DNA from: Pseudomonas sp. JM0905a
Lineage (GTDB): Bacteria; Pseudomonadota; Gammaproteobacteria; Pseudomonadales; Pseudomonadaceae
DNA length: 64,000 nucleotides
Direction of reading: 5' to 3'
Assembly: GCF_014700075.1 (NCBI RefSeq)
Contig: NZ_JACXBU010000010.1
Location: 1 to 64,000, forward strand
Shown: piece by piece, positions 28,817-37,726 of the stretch
Layout of the letters: the number at the start of each line of letters is the position of its first letter
Numbering within the stretch: position 1 is the first letter of the stretch
The notes under the pieces: generated by a model
Told to the model about the DNA's origin: nothing
Databases searched by the model: none
Seen by the model: the letters and a program-made list of their open reading frames with translations, nothing else
Translations under genes and position numbers: made by a program

Positions 28817-29307
28817 TGGTAGGCCTCCAGCAGCTTGGAGACGCCGTCGGGCTGGACGTCGCCGAAGGTGTCGTCGTCGATCATCACCGCCGGCGCCTTG
28901 TCGCAGTTGCCGAGGCAGCAGACCGGCAGCAGGGTGAAGCGGTTGTCGGTGGTGGTCTGGCCGAGGCCGATGCCGAGTTGCTTCTGCATTTCGGCAACGA
29001 CGGACTCATGGCCGCCGACGTAGCAGGTCATGCTGTCGCACACGCGGATCACGTGACGGCCGACCGGCTGACGGAAGATCTGGCTATAGAAGGTAGCCAC
29101 GCCTTCCACGTCGCTGGCGGGAATGCCGAGGATCGCGCCGATGGCGTCAGCGGCGCCGTCCGGCACCCAGCCACGTTCCTTCTGGACGATCTTCAGGGCT
29201 TCGATGGACGCCGCGCGCGGGTCCTCGTAGTGATGCATTTCGTGCTCGATGGCCGAGCGCTCGGTTTCGCTGAGTACGAAACGGTCGGTCTGGATAAGGG
29301 TGCTCAT
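28813..29307 (-). CDS. nuoE: NADH-quinone oxidoreductase subunit E
   Basis: A 164-residue thioredoxin-fold subunit holding the [2Fe-2S] cluster N1a. The four cysteines are in [10 protein letters not shown] and [10 protein letters not shown]. It forms the NADH-oxidising module with NuoF and the N-terminus of NuoG. ATG at 29307 lies 2 bases after the nuoCD stop, so the two reading frames are nearly contiguous. Confidence 0.97.
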   Translation of the reverse strand: MSTLIQTDRFVLSETERSAIEHEMHHYEDPRAASIEALKIVQKERGWVPDGAADAIGAILGIPASDVEGVATFYSQIFRQPVGRHVIRVCDSMTCYVGGHESVVAEMQKQLGIGLGQTTTDNRFTLLPVCCLGNCDKAPAVMIDDDTFGDVQPDGVSKLLEAYQ

Positions 29308-29309
29308 GA

Positions 29310-31091
29310 TCAGCGGTCCACGTCAGCCATTACGAAGTCGATACTGCCCAGGTAGGCGATCAGGTCTGCCACCATGCTGCCGCGGATCACCGAGGGGATC
29401 TGCTGCAGGTGGGGGAAGCTGGGCGTCCGGATCCGGGTGCGGTAGCTCATGGTGCTGCCGTCGCTGGTCAGGTAGTAGCTGTTGATGCCCTTGGTCGCCT
29501 CGATCATCTGGAAGGCTTCGTTGGCCGGCATGACCGGGCCCCAGGAAACCTGCAGGAAGTGGGTGATCAGGGTTTCGATGTGCTGCAGCGTGCGCTCTTT
29601 CGGCGGCGGCGTGGTCAGCGGGTGGTCCGCCTTGTACGGGCCTTCCGGCATGTTCTTGAGGCACTGGTCGATGATGCGGATGCTCTGGCGCATCTCTTCC
29701 ACGCGGACCATGCAGCGGTCGTAGGCATCGCCGTTGTGCGCCAGGGGCACTTCGAATTCGAAGTTCTCGTAGCCGGAGTAGGGGCGAGCCTTGCGCAGGT
29801 CGAAGTCGCAGCCGGTGGAGCGCAGGCCAGCACCGGTGACGCCCCATTCCAGGGCTTCCTTGGTGTTGTACTGGGCGACGCCGATGGTACGGCCACGCAG
29901 GATGCTGTTCTTCAGGGCAGCCTTTTCGTACTCGTCGAGGCGCTTGGGCAGCCATTCGACGAACTCTTTCACCAGGCCATCCCAGCCGCGCGGCAGGTCA
30001 TGGGCGACGCCACCGATGCGGTACCAGGCCGGGTGCAGGCGGAAGCCGGTGACGGCTTCGATCACCTTGTAGGCGCGCTGGCGGTCGGTGAAGGTGAAGA
30101 ACACCGGAGTCATGGCGCCCACGTCCTGGATGTAGGTGCCCAGGAACAGCAGGTGGCTGGTGATCCGGAAGAACTCGGCCATCATCACGCGGATGAAGTC
30201 GACGCGTTGCGGCACCTTGATGCCGGCGAGCTTCTCGACCGCGAGGACGTACGGCAGGTTGTTCATCACGCCACCGAGGTAGTCGATACGGTCGGTGTAC
30301 GGAATGAAGCTGTGCCAGGACTGGCGCTCAGCCATCTTCTCGGCGCCACGGTGGTGGTAACCGACTTCCGGCACGCAGTCGACGATCTCTTCGCCGTCCA
30401 GTTGCAGGATGATGCGGAAGGCACCGTGGGCGGAGGGGTGGTTCGGGCCGAGGTTGAGGAACATGTAGTCCTCGTTCTCGCCGTGGCGTTTCATGCCCCA
30501 GTCTTCCGGGCGGAAGCGCGCAGCTTCTTCTTCAAGCTGGTGCTTGGCCAGGGTCAGGCTGAAGGGGTCGAATTCAGTGGCGCGCGCCGGGTAGTCCTTG
30601 CGCAGCGGGTGACCTTCCCAGGTGTTGGGCATCATGATTCGCGACAGGTGCGGATGGCCGGCGAAGGTGATGCCGTACATGTCCCAGACTTCCCGCTCGT
30701 ACCAGTTGGCGTTCGGCCAGATACCGGTGACGGTAGGCAGGTTGAGGTCGCCCTCGGACAAGGCCACCTTGATCATCACGTCACTATTACGCTCCAGCGA
30801 CATGAGGTGGTAGAACACCGTGAAATCGGCGTTCGGCAGGCCGCGGCGCTGGGTGCGCAGGCGCTCGTCGACGCCATGCAGGTCGTACAGCATGACGTAG
30901 GGGCGCGGCAGGTTGCGCAGGAATTTGAGGACGTCGATCAGCTTGTCACGGCCGACCCAGATCACCGGCATGCCGGTGCGGGTCGACTGGATGGTGAAGC
31001 TTTCGGCGCCGAAGCGGGAATTCAGCTCTACGACGACGTCTTGGTCGTCTGCCTTGTAAGGCGGAATGGACAGAACGGTGTCTGCAGTCAT
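29310..31091 (-). CDS. nuoCD: Fused NADH-quinone oxidoreductase subunit C/D
   Basis: A 593-residue fusion of the 30-kDa (NuoC) and 49-kDa (NuoD) subunits, as in other gammaproteobacteria. The C half ends around residue 190 ([16 protein letters not shown]) after [24 protein letters not shown]; the D half begins near [23 protein letters not shown], which contains the quinone-site histidine, and ends with the hydrogenase-like [12 protein letters not shown]. Located 62 bases behind nuoB. Confidence 0.97.
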   Translation of the reverse strand: MTADTVLSIPPYKADDQDVVVELNSRFGAESFTIQSTRTGMPVIWVGRDKLIDVLKFLRNLPRPYVMLYDLHGVDERLRTQRRGLPNADFTVFYHLMSLERNSDVMIKVALSEGDLNLPTVTGIWPNANWYEREVWDMYGITFAGHPHLSRIMMPNTWEGHPLRKDYPARATEFDPFSLTLAKHQLEEEAARFRPEDWGMKRHGENEDYMFLNLGPNHPSAHGAFRIILQLDGEEIVDCVPEVGYHHRGAEKMAERQSWHSFIPYTDRIDYLGGVMNNLPYVLAVEKLAGIKVPQRVDFIRVMMAEFFRITSHLLFLGTYIQDVGAMTPVFFTFTDRQRAYKVIEAVTGFRLHPAWYRIGGVAHDLPRGWDGLVKEFVEWLPKRLDEYEKAALKNSILRGRTIGVAQYNTKEALEWGVTGAGLRSTGCDFDLRKARPYSGYENFEFEVPLAHNGDAYDRCMVRVEEMRQSIRIIDQCLKNMPEGPYKADHPLTTPPPKERTLQHIETLITHFLQVSWGPVMPANEAFQMIEATKGINSYYLTSDGSTMSYRTRIRTPSFPHLQQIPSVIRGSMVADLIAYLGSIDFVMADVDR

Positions 31092-31153
31092 GGTCTCGGT
31101 CGCTATTCGTCAACGTAAAGAATGAGCCTGGGGTCTTCCGGGGAAGAACAGGC

Positions 31154-31831
31154 TCAGACTTCGTCGGGGCTGCGCAGGTTGGTGACCTGAATACGCTGTT
31201 CGCGGCGCTTTTCTCGTTCGGAGGGCATGTCGGCACGGTAGATGCCTTGGTCCCCCACGACCCAGGATAGCGGGCGGCGCTCCTGGCCGATGGATTCCTG
31301 CAGCAGCATCAGGCCTTGCAGGAATGCCTCCGGACGGGGCGGGCAGCCGGGAATGTAGACGTCCACGGGAAGGAACTTGTCCACGCCCTGAACGACCGAG
31401 TAAATATCGTACATGCCACCGGAATTCGCGCACGAACCCATGGAGATCACCCACTTGGGCTCCAGCATTTGCTCATAGAGGCGCTGGATGACCGGCGCCA
31501 TCTTGATGAAGCAGGTGCCGGCGATGACCATGAAGTCGGCCTGACGCGGTGATGCACGAATGACCTCCGCACCGAATCGCGCGATGTCGTGCGGCGCGGT
31601 GAAGGCAGTGGTCATCTCCACGTAGCAGCAGGAGAGGCCGAAGTTGTACGGCCACAGGGAGTTCTTGCGACCCCAGTTGACTGCGCCGTTGAGAACATCC
31701 TCGAGCTTGCCCAGGAAGATGTTCTTGTGTACCTGATCTTCTAGCAGCGGGTCGGAAACGGTCTCCCGCTCGCCGATCGGATACTGCTCATAGGTCGCAT
31801 CCGGATCGATCCGAGTAAGTTTGTATTGCAT
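31154..31831 (-). CDS. nuoB: NADH-quinone oxidoreductase subunit B
   Basis: A 225-residue subunit that holds the terminal cluster N2 next to the quinone site. Ligands come from the adjacent cysteines in GLSCCYVEM, from GSCANSGG and from [11 protein letters not shown] at 31831 is chosen over a TTG six bases earlier because it matches the orthologue start (MQYKLTRID) and has TGAGG 7 bases upstream. It follows nuoA by 10 bases. Confidence 0.97.
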   Translation of the reverse strand: MQYKLTRIDPDATYEQYPIGERETVSDPLLEDQVHKNIFLGKLEDVLNGAVNWGRKNSLWPYNFGLSCCYVEMTTAFTAPHDIARFGAEVIRASPRQADFMVIAGTCFIKMAPVIQRLYEQMLEPKWVISMGSCANSGGMYDIYSVVQGVDKFLPVDVYIPGCPPRPEAFLQGLMLLQESIGQERRPLSWVVGDQGIYRADMPSEREKRREQRIQVTNLRSPDEV

Positions 31832-31841
31832 TGCCAAAGCC

Positions 31842-32255
31842 TCATTGTTTTAGCTTCGCCTGCCGCTTGCGACGACCTTCGGGAGCCCAATCAAGCGCCC
31901 CGATGCGCCAAAGGTAGACAAGACCTGCCAACAGAATTGCTATGAAAATGGTTGCTTCGATAAAACCGGCCCAACCGCTTTCGCGGACGGAAACGGACCA
32001 AGCGAAGAGAAAGAGGGCTTCGACGTCGAAGATCACGAAGAGCATCGCGACCAGATAGAATTTTGCGGAGAGGCGGAGGCGGGCGGTGCCGGTGGGCAAC
32101 ATGCCGGACTCGAAGGGATCGTTCTTGCTACGACCGATGGCTTTGCTGCCGAGCAGGCTGGAGACGCCGATCATGAAGGCGCAGAGGCCGACGACGCCCA
32201 ACAGGAAAACAGCGAAACCCCAGTTGTGGGAGATGATGGCAGTTGCTTCCGACAT
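31842..32255 (-). CDS. nuoA: NADH-quinone oxidoreductase subunit A
   Basis: A 137-residue, three-helix membrane subunit and the first gene of the operon. Conserved loop [12 protein letters not shown] and the acidic helix [16 protein letters not shown] are present. ATG at 32255 is preceded by AAGGAG. The nuo promoter must lie in the 490-base region upstream, which also holds a Fur box and a terminator-like hairpin. Confidence 0.97.
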   Translation of the reverse strand: MSEATAIISHNWGFAVFLLGVVGLCAFMIGVSSLLGSKAIGRSKNDPFESGMLPTGTARLRLSAKFYLVAMLFVIFDVEALFLFAWSVSVRESGWAGFIEATIFIAILLAGLVYLWRIGALDWAPEGRRKRQAKLKQ

Positions 32256-32388
32256 GCCGGAACTCCTTAAGACAAGGAACGGCGTTCACTTGCGTTAAAA
32301 GGTTTAATGCCGAGCAGCAAATGATGCCCTGGCAATCGATTCCGACAATTTTATGCCTGACCGGGTGTGCAAGTAAATTTTTCAGGCC

Positions 32389-32438
32389 AAAAAATTGCCC
32401 GCGGAGCCCGATTCTTGACGTCTGGCTCCTCTGCAGGC
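32389..32438 (-). terminator. Intrinsic terminator upstream of nuoA
   Basis: On the minus strand, GCCTGC-AGA-GGAGCC pairs with GGCTCC-GCGGGC (12 pairs, one G-U, 3-base bulge, 15-base loop) and is followed by AATTTTTT. It stands 134 bases before the nuoA start, so it should end a transcript that begins at the Fur-box promoter. Confidence 0.6.
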
Positions 32439-32518
32439 CATGAAGCGCGCGGCTTTCATGATTTTCTTAGGCCTTGGTCTGATTGCGGCCTTATGTCGCA
32501 GTGAACGTCTGGGATGGC
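32389..32518 (-). ncRNA. Candidate Fur-regulated small RNA
   Basis: Inferred from signals only. A Fur box overlaps a TATCAT that could be a -10 element (32525-32530), and about 90 bases after the predicted start an intrinsic terminator appears. The predicted transcript of about 130 bases would contain internal hairpins (AGGCC...GGCCT near 32470-32491; ATGAA...TTCAT near 32440-32459). I could not match it to PrrF from memory. A 25-codon frame inside it lacks a ribosome binding site. Alternatively it is a Fur-controlled nuo leader with an attenuator. Confidence 0.4.
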
Positions 32519-32520
32519 GC

Positions 32521-32539
32521 GCTAATGATAGTCATTAGC
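32521..32539. promoter_or_regulatory. Fur box
   Basis: GCTAATGATAGTCATTAGC matches 16 of 19 positions of the Fur consensus and is a perfect inverted repeat (8-base arms, 3-base centre). It lies 266 bases upstream of nuoA; no gene with this site directly before it is seen on the plus strand. Confidence 0.75.
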
Positions 32540-32701
32540 GTTTGATTGGTGGTTAATTAGTCACTACACGAGAGTTGTCTCGAAGAACTAAAAAACTGCC
32601 TGATCAAATATTCTCCGAAAGCCTCGAAGTTGCTCTTCAAGTCGCTTTCATAATTGCGACAATTCGATTTGTTTTTGTTCAAGCACTCTTGCCGGGGTGG
32701 G

Positions 32702-32731
32702 AAAAAAGAGGCCGACCCGAGTGGGTCGGCC
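32702..32731 (-). terminator. Terminator of phoX
   Basis: Perfect 9-base stem GGCCGACCC/GGGTCGGCC with a 4-base loop, followed on the minus strand by TCTTTTTTC, 17 bases past the phoX stop. Confidence 0.92.
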
Positions 32732-32747
32732 CAAGCCTTGAGGGGAG

Positions 32748-34742
32748 TCAAAGAAGGCGGCGCCCGTCTTCACGCTGGATGACCACGGTGGACGAGCGGG
32801 GGCGCTTGCCCGGGCCGTCCGGCCATGCGCTGAGCAGGTTGGTCGCGGTGGAGCCTTCGCCCGGGTGCTGGATGTTGACGAACAGGGTGCGGAAGTCCGG
32901 CGTGGCACTGATACCGGTAACTTCGGCACCCAGTGGGCCTACCAGGAAGCGCTTGAGTTCGCCGCTGCGCGGGTCGGCTACGAGCATCTGGTTGTTGCCG
33001 AAGGGGCCAGCGCTGAGCTGGCTGCCACTCATGTCTGTCTGGATCCAGAGACGGCCTTCGTCGTCGAACCAGAGTCCGTCCGGGCTGGCGAGGATGTTCT
33101 GCGCGCCCAGGGGCTTGCCGTCCGGGCCACGGCTGTCGCTCTCGGGGCCGGCGAGCAGGAAGATGTTCCAGTCGAAACGGCTGCCTGCGTGGTCGCGGCT
33201 GTTCTCGCGCCAGCGGATGATGTGGCCGTAGGCGTTGGCCGGGCGCGGGTTGGCGGCGTCTGCGGCGGTGCGGGCGGTATTGTTGGTGAGGGTGAAGTAC
33301 ACCTCGCCGTTGTCCGGATTCACTGCACCCCATTCGGGGCGGTCCATGCGGGTCGCGCCAACTGCGTCGGCGGCCAGGCGGGTGTTGATCAGTACTTCAC
33401 CCTGGTCGGCAAAGGTGACGCCGGTGGCCAGGCAGGCCTTGAGGAAGTTGCGGTCGTTGATGTCCAGGGGCAGCCAGTCGCCACTGCCGTCGGCATTGAA
33501 GCGGGCGACATAGAGGGTGCCTTCGTCCAGCAGGCGGCCATTGGCCTGGCCGGGGCGGTATTTGTGGCGGCTGACGTACTTGTAGATGTATTCGTTCTGC
33601 GAGTCGTCGCCGGAATAGCAGACCACGGGGCGGCCGGGTTTGACCGGGGCGAAGATCAGGCCTTCGTGGGCGAAGCGGCCCAGGGCGGTGTGCTTGACCG
33701 GGGTGGAATCCGGGTCGAAGGGATCGATTTCGACGATCCAGCCGAAGTGGTTCGGCTCATTGCGGTAGTCGCCCGTGGCGTCGGCGGTCTTGCGGGTCGC
33801 GTCGAAGCGTTCGAACTCGTCGCCCGGCAGGGTTTCCCAGCCGAAGCGGCTGCTGCTGCGCAGGCCGTAGCGCTGCAGTTCGCGCGGCAGGCCGGTGTCG
33901 CGGGTGGCGAAGTAGCCGGCCCAGTTCTCCTCGCAGGTGAGGTAGGTGCCCCAGGGCGTGAAGCCGTTGGAGCAGTTGTTCTGGGTGCCACGAGTAGCGG
34001 TGCCCTGCGGGCTGTAGCGGGTCTGCAGCAGCTTGTGGCCACGGGCCGGTCCGGTGATCTGCATGGGCGTGGCGGCGGTGATACGGCGGTTGCGGCGGCT
34101 CGGGACCACTTCCCATTCGCCATTCACATTGCGGCGGATCTCGACCACGGAAACCCCGTGGGCGTTGATCTCCTTGCGGACTTCTTCGGCGATGGTGCGC
34201 TTGCCGCTGACCACGGTCGGGCCGTTGGGGTGCAGCAGCGGAGCATCGATGTACTCGTGGTTCAGCACCAGCAGGCCGTGGTCCGAACGCATGCCGGGGC
34301 CGCGGCGGGCATCGATGGGGAAGAAGTGCATGCCGTCATGGTGCATGCCGATTTGTTCTGCCTGGTCCTGAGCGCTGTTGCTGGCATCCTCCGCGAAGGC
34401 CGGATAGCGGCCGGTGATTGGCGTGCCCCAAGGAATGAACGGGGTGGCCTTGTAGCCCGGCGGCACGGTGATGGTGTCGGCGCGGCCGGTGGGGATGGCA
34501 TCGAAGGGCAAGCGCGAGCGCGGTTTGAAGGGGAAATCCTTGGCCTGCGAGTCGGCGGCCATGGCGTCACCCGGAATGGCTGCGCCGAGGAAGGCCAGGG
34601 CGCTCGCAGCGGCGCCACCGATCAGCACCTGGCGGCGGTTGAGGCCACCGATGAGGTCGTTGATGTGCGGATTGTTGGAGGTATTGCTGGGCAGTTCGTC
34701 GCCGTTACCAAAGAGCACGGCGTTGTCGTTGTGTTCGTTCAA
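32748..34742 (-). CDS. phoX: PhoX-family alkaline phosphatase, Tat-exported
   Basis: A 664-residue phosphatase of the PhoX (DUF839) family, calcium/iron dependent and exported folded to the periplasm, where it releases phosphate from organic esters. A twin-arginine signal is present: N35-R36-R37-Q-V-L followed by a hydrophobic stretch ending AMAAD. Conserved PhoX segments: LNHEYIDAPLLHP, CEENWAGYFATRDTG, GRFAHEGLIF, CYSGDDSQNEYIYKYVS and SPDGLWFDDEGRLWIQTDMSG. The start is TTG at 34742 with GGAG 8 bases upstream; no ATG lies before the signal. A Pho-box-like site is 53 bases upstream, so induction by phosphate starvation is likely. Confidence 0.92.
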   Translation of the reverse strand: MNEHNDNAVLFGNGDELPSNTSNNPHINDLIGGLNRRQVLIGGAAASALAFLGAAIPGDAMAADSQAKDFPFKPRSRLPFDAIPTGRADTITVPPGYKATPFIPWGTPITGRYPAFAEDASNSAQDQAEQIGMHHDGMHFFPIDARRGPGMRSDHGLLVLNHEYIDAPLLHPNGPTVVSGKRTIAEEVRKEINAHGVSVVEIRRNVNGEWEVVPSRRNRRITAATPMQITGPARGHKLLQTRYSPQGTATRGTQNNCSNGFTPWGTYLTCEENWAGYFATRDTGLPRELQRYGLRSSSRFGWETLPGDEFERFDATRKTADATGDYRNEPNHFGWIVEIDPFDPDSTPVKHTALGRFAHEGLIFAPVKPGRPVVCYSGDDSQNEYIYKYVSRHKYRPGQANGRLLDEGTLYVARFNADGSGDWLPLDINDRNFLKACLATGVTFADQGEVLINTRLAADAVGATRMDRPEWGAVNPDNGEVYFTLTNNTARTAADAANPRPANAYGHIIRWRENSRDHAGSRFDWNIFLLAGPESDSRGPDGKPLGAQNILASPDGLWFDDEGRLWIQTDMSGSQLSAGPFGNNQMLVADPRSGELKRFLVGPLGAEVTGISATPDFRTLFVNIQHPGEGSTATNLLSAWPDGPGKRPRSSTVVIQREDGRRLL

Positions 34743-34794
34743 GGCGGGTCTCCACGCAGGCGAATCGACGGAGACCTGACGCTAATTCCCGAAA

Positions 34795-34812
34795 GCGACG
34801 GAACAATGACAG
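34795..34812 (-). promoter_or_regulatory. Pho-box-like PhoB site upstream of phoX
   Basis: Minus strand CTGTCATTGTTCCGTCGC: first heptamer perfect (CTGTCAT), second 4 of 7, 4-base spacer, giving 11 of 14 conserved positions. It ends 53 bases before the phoX start, a normal place for activation. Confidence 0.6.
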
Positions 34813-34856
34813 TGTTATGGAGATGTTGTTGCGTGGGACCTGGTGCACGCTTCGCA

Positions 34857-35456
34857 TCATTCGCTGGCGACTGACGGGAACTTCTGGCTGATGGCGAAGA
34901 TCAGCGCCCCTCCCGAGAGCTGCTCTATCACGCGATCGCGATCCGCTCTTGCCAGCACCAGGCAGCCGTAGCTGCGTCCGGGTACGCCGTGTTCGCGGAT
35001 GAAGTCATCTTCCATGTACGTATTGGCGTGGATGACGATGGCGCGCTCCTCGGCATTGCTGTTGCTAGCGCTGAGCCCGATGAGGCGCATGGAGCGGCCG
35101 TGGTCCGGTTCCTCGCTGTCGAATACCTGCGATGTGCGGAACAGACCCAGGGAACTGGAGCGGCTTCCAAAGTCATTGGAGAAGCTGTCTGCGTAGCCGT
35201 CGTGATCCGGGTCCGAGCCCTTGCCGTGGGCGACGCGGAAGCTGCCCAGCAGGGCGTGGCTGCGGCTGTCGAACAGGTAGAAGCGGGGCAGGGTGGATGC
35301 GCGGCCATAGTCCACCACGGCGAAGTGAGGGTGCCTGTTGGCTTTCAGCTTGCCCAGTAGCTCACCCAGTTGGGGTTGGCTGACCAGCAGCTCCAGGTCA
35401 CCGGCGCGCAGGATGGGGGAGGCGAACAACAGGATCAGCAGCAGGAAGCGCGACAC
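34857..35456 (-). CDS. Secreted murein L,D-transpeptidase-like protein (YkuD_2)
   Basis: About 199 residues with a cleavable signal peptide (1-18). The catalytic pattern His143 (AIVIHANTY) then Ser162-x-Gly-Cys165 (GRSYGCLVL) is that of the L,D-transpeptidase catalytic-domain family, acting on peptidoglycan in the periplasm or on outer-membrane attachments. The start is GTG at 35456 with GGAG 9 bases upstream; a longer frame up to 35585 runs through the aceA terminator and is rejected. Transpeptidase and carboxypeptidase activity cannot be told apart here. It appears monocistronic. Confidence 0.86.
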   Translation of the reverse strand: MSRFLLLILLFASPILRAGDLELLVSQPQLGELLGKLKANRHPHFAVVDYGRASTLPRFYLFDSRSHALLGSFRVAHGKGSDPDHDGYADSFSNDFGSRSSSLGLFRTSQVFDSEEPDHGRSMRLIGLSASNSNAEERAIVIHANTYMEDDFIREHGVPGRSYGCLVLARADRDRVIEQLSGGALIFAISQKFPSVASE

Positions 35457-35543
35457 GATGGGAGCTCCGGGGTTTTCTGAAGATTCCCGGAATGCCTCCG
35501 GCCTGGCAAGACGTTGCAGACCGCTGACCGTGGTACAGAAAAG

Positions 35544-35568
35544 AAAAACCCCGGTGCATGCACCGGGG
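35544..35568 (-). terminator. Terminator of aceA
   Basis: Perfect 10-base arms CCCCGGTGCA/TGCACCGGGG followed by five T on the minus strand, 54 bases past the aceA stop. Confidence 0.9.
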
Positions 35569-35622
35569 TATCCCTGACTCGCCATGTCCGGCCGATGCGT
35601 GGTCGGCCGGTGGCAGTTCCTC

Positions 35623-37218
35623 TTAGTGGAACTGGTTCATGGTGTTGTCTTTACCGCTCGCCTTCAGAGCAGCTTCGCCAGCGAAGTACTCTTTGTGGTT
35701 GTCGCCGATGTCGGAGCCAGCCATGTTCTGGTGCTTGACGCAGGCGATACCCTGACGCAGTTCCTGGCGCTGAACACCCTTCACGTAGGCCAGCATGCCC
35801 TGGTCGGCGAAGTAGCCCTTGGCCAGGTTGTCGGTGGACAGGGCCGCGGTGTGGTAGGTCGGCAGGGTGATCAGGTGGTGGAAGATGCCGGCGTGGGCAG
35901 AACCGTCGCGCTGGAAGGTACGGATCTTCTCGTCTGCAACCTGGGCCAGCTCGGTGTCGTCGTACTCGACGCTCATCAACTTGGCGCGGTCGTAGGCGGA
36001 GACGTCCTTGCCTTCGGCAACGAACGCATCGAACACCTGCTGGCGGAAGTTCAGGGTCCAGTTGAAGGACGGGCTGTTGTTGTAAACCAGCTTGGCGTTC
36101 GGGATGACCTGACGGATGCGGTCAACCATGCCTTTGATCTGGCCAACGTGAGGCTTCTCGGTTTCGATCCACAGCAGGTCGGCGCCGTTCTGCAGCGAGG
36201 TGATGCAGTCCAGGACGCAGCGATCTTCGCCGGTGCCCTTGCGGAACTGGAACAGGTTGGAAGCCAGGCGCTTCGGACGCAGCAGCTTGCCGCCGCGGTT
36301 GATCACCACGTCGCCGTTCTGCAGTTCGGCAGCGGAGATTTCTTCGCAGTCCAGGAAGGAGTTGTACTGGTCGCCCAGGTCGCCCGGCTGACGGGTAACG
36401 GCGATCTGCTTGGTCAGGCCGGCGCCCAGGGAGTCGGTACGGGCAACGATCACACCGTCGTCAACGCCCAGCTCGAGGAAGGCGTAGCGAACAGCGTTGA
36501 TCTTGGCGAGGAAGTCTTCGTGCGGAACGGTCACTTTGCCGTCCTGGTGGCCGCACTGCTTCTCGTCAGATACCTGGTTCTCGATCTGGATGCAGCAGGC
36601 ACCAGCTTCGATCATCTTCTTGGCCAGCAGGTAGGTGGCTTCCGCGTTACCGAAACCGGCGTCGATGTCGGCGATGATCGGTACTACGTGGGTTTCGTAA
36701 CCGTCGATCTGAGCCTGGATTTCGTCCTGCTTGGCCTTGTCGCCAGCAGCGCGGGCGGCGTCCAGGGCGGTGAACAGCAGGTCCAGTTCGCGGGCGTCAG
36801 CCTGGCGCAGGAAGGTGTAGAGCTCTTCGATCAGGCCGGAAACGGCAGTCTTTTCGTGCATGGACTGGTCGGGCAGCGGGCCGAAGTCGGAACGCAGCGC
36901 GGCAACCATCCAGCCGGACAGGTAGAGGTAGCGCTTGTTGGTGGTCTTCAGGTGCTTCTTGATGGAGATCAGCTTCTGCTGACCGATGAAGCCGTGCCAG
37001 CAGCCCAGGGATTGGGTGTAGACGGAGGAGTCGGCGTCGTACTCGGCCATGTCCTTACGCATGATGGCCGCAGTGTACTTGGCGATATCCAGACCGGTCT
37101 TGAAGCGGTTCTGGGCGCGCATGCGGGCAACCGACTCGGGGTTGATAGCGCTCCAGCTGTTGCCGTTCGCTTCTTTCAGAGCGGCAATGGCCTTGATGTC
37201 GTTTTGATAAGCGGACAT
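35623..37218 (-). CDS. aceA: Isocitrate lyase
   Basis: First enzyme of the glyoxylate shunt: cleaves isocitrate to glyoxylate and succinate, needed for growth on acetate and fatty acids. 531 residues; the catalytic motif is KQCGH with Cys222 in place of the commoner KKCGH, which marks the P. aeruginosa-type isoform. The metal-site acids in PIIADIDAGFGN are present. ATG at 37218 (MSAYQNDIKAIAALKE) has GAAGGA upstream and matches the P. aeruginosa start; an upstream extension is rejected. The 508-base upstream region is unusually long. Confidence 0.97.
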   Translation of the reverse strand: MSAYQNDIKAIAALKEANGNSWSAINPESVARMRAQNRFKTGLDIAKYTAAIMRKDMAEYDADSSVYTQSLGCWHGFIGQQKLISIKKHLKTTNKRYLYLSGWMVAALRSDFGPLPDQSMHEKTAVSGLIEELYTFLRQADARELDLLFTALDAARAAGDKAKQDEIQAQIDGYETHVVPIIADIDAGFGNAEATYLLAKKMIEAGACCIQIENQVSDEKQCGHQDGKVTVPHEDFLAKINAVRYAFLELGVDDGVIVARTDSLGAGLTKQIAVTRQPGDLGDQYNSFLDCEEISAAELQNGDVVINRGGKLLRPKRLASNLFQFRKGTGEDRCVLDCITSLQNGADLLWIETEKPHVGQIKGMVDRIRQVIPNAKLVYNNSPSFNWTLNFRQQVFDAFVAEGKDVSAYDRAKLMSVEYDDTELAQVADEKIRTFQRDGSAHAGIFHHLITLPTYHTAALSTDNLAKGYFADQGMLAYVKGVQRQELRQGIACVKHQNMAGSDIGDNHKEYFAGEAALKASGKDNTMNQFH

Positions 37219-37726
37219 GGTCAATCCTTCAAAGTGTGTATGGGGTTGAGCACCGACTTTCCCACTCAAAAACCTGCGTTCTGAAGGTTATTGCGGGTTG
37301 CTCACCGCAGCGCGTCGAAGGACCGACTGGAGAGATGTAGCTGGAGGAGGGGTGACTGACTGCAGACGCTCGCGAAATCGATGGGTGGTTTTGCGCTCTT
37401 CGATCACTTGCCGGTTCGTGGAAACCGTTGGGCGATCTGCCGGGCACTGCCTTCGATCCTGCGATTGTTGCGGGTGCTTCCCCGTCCCTCAGGACAACCT
37501 CGTTCCAGTCGCAACCTCGTCGCACTGCCTTATGGGCTGTTACAACACGGGTCGGCTCGGCTGGTTGGCTGGAGCGCGACCCGGAGGCCCTGTTCAGGAC
37601 CCCTGGCTAGCGGGAGCGAGGCCATCTTGCTCTTTCAAACAAGTGTTCGTCAATCGTTTTGTAGTGTTTTTTTTGGACTACTACATAAGACCTTCGGATG
37701 AGACCGGGTGGTCTGAAAAGAGGCTC
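37219..37726. other. Long upstream region of aceA
   Basis: 508 bases with no gene. It should contain the aceA promoter and control sites. The far end (37640-37690) is AT-rich with a T8 run and carries a TGTAGT...ACTACA pair of half-sites (listed separately). Confidence 0.65.
37660..37685. promoter_or_regulatory. RccR-like inverted half-sites
   Basis: TGTAGT at 37660-37665 and ACTACTACA at 37677-37685, separated by an 11-base T-rich spacer. Inverted TGTAGT/ACTACA half-sites are, as I recall, the recognition pattern of RccR, the RpiR-type regulator of the glyoxylate shunt in Pseudomonas. The distance to aceA (about 440 bases) is large. Confidence 0.4.

Larger units (their letters stand above)
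32256..32747. other. Long regulatory region upstream of nuoA
   Basis: 492 bases, visibly more AT-rich than its surroundings. It holds, from right to left on the minus strand, the phoX terminator (32702-32731), a Fur box (32521-32539), a candidate short RNA with its own terminator (32389-32518) and the nuo leader. No protein gene is supported on either strand. Confidence 0.7.

Noticed and set aside
32382-32459. 25-codon frame inside the candidate Fur-regulated RNA
   Set aside because: No Shine-Dalgarno sequence and it runs through the terminator hairpin; a peptide is unlikely.
32575-33231. 218-codon plus-strand frame running into phoX
   Set aside because: It would have put a gene behind the Fur box, but it crosses the phoX terminator and is then antisense to phoX; the sequence is Arg/Ser/Pro-rich without a domain.
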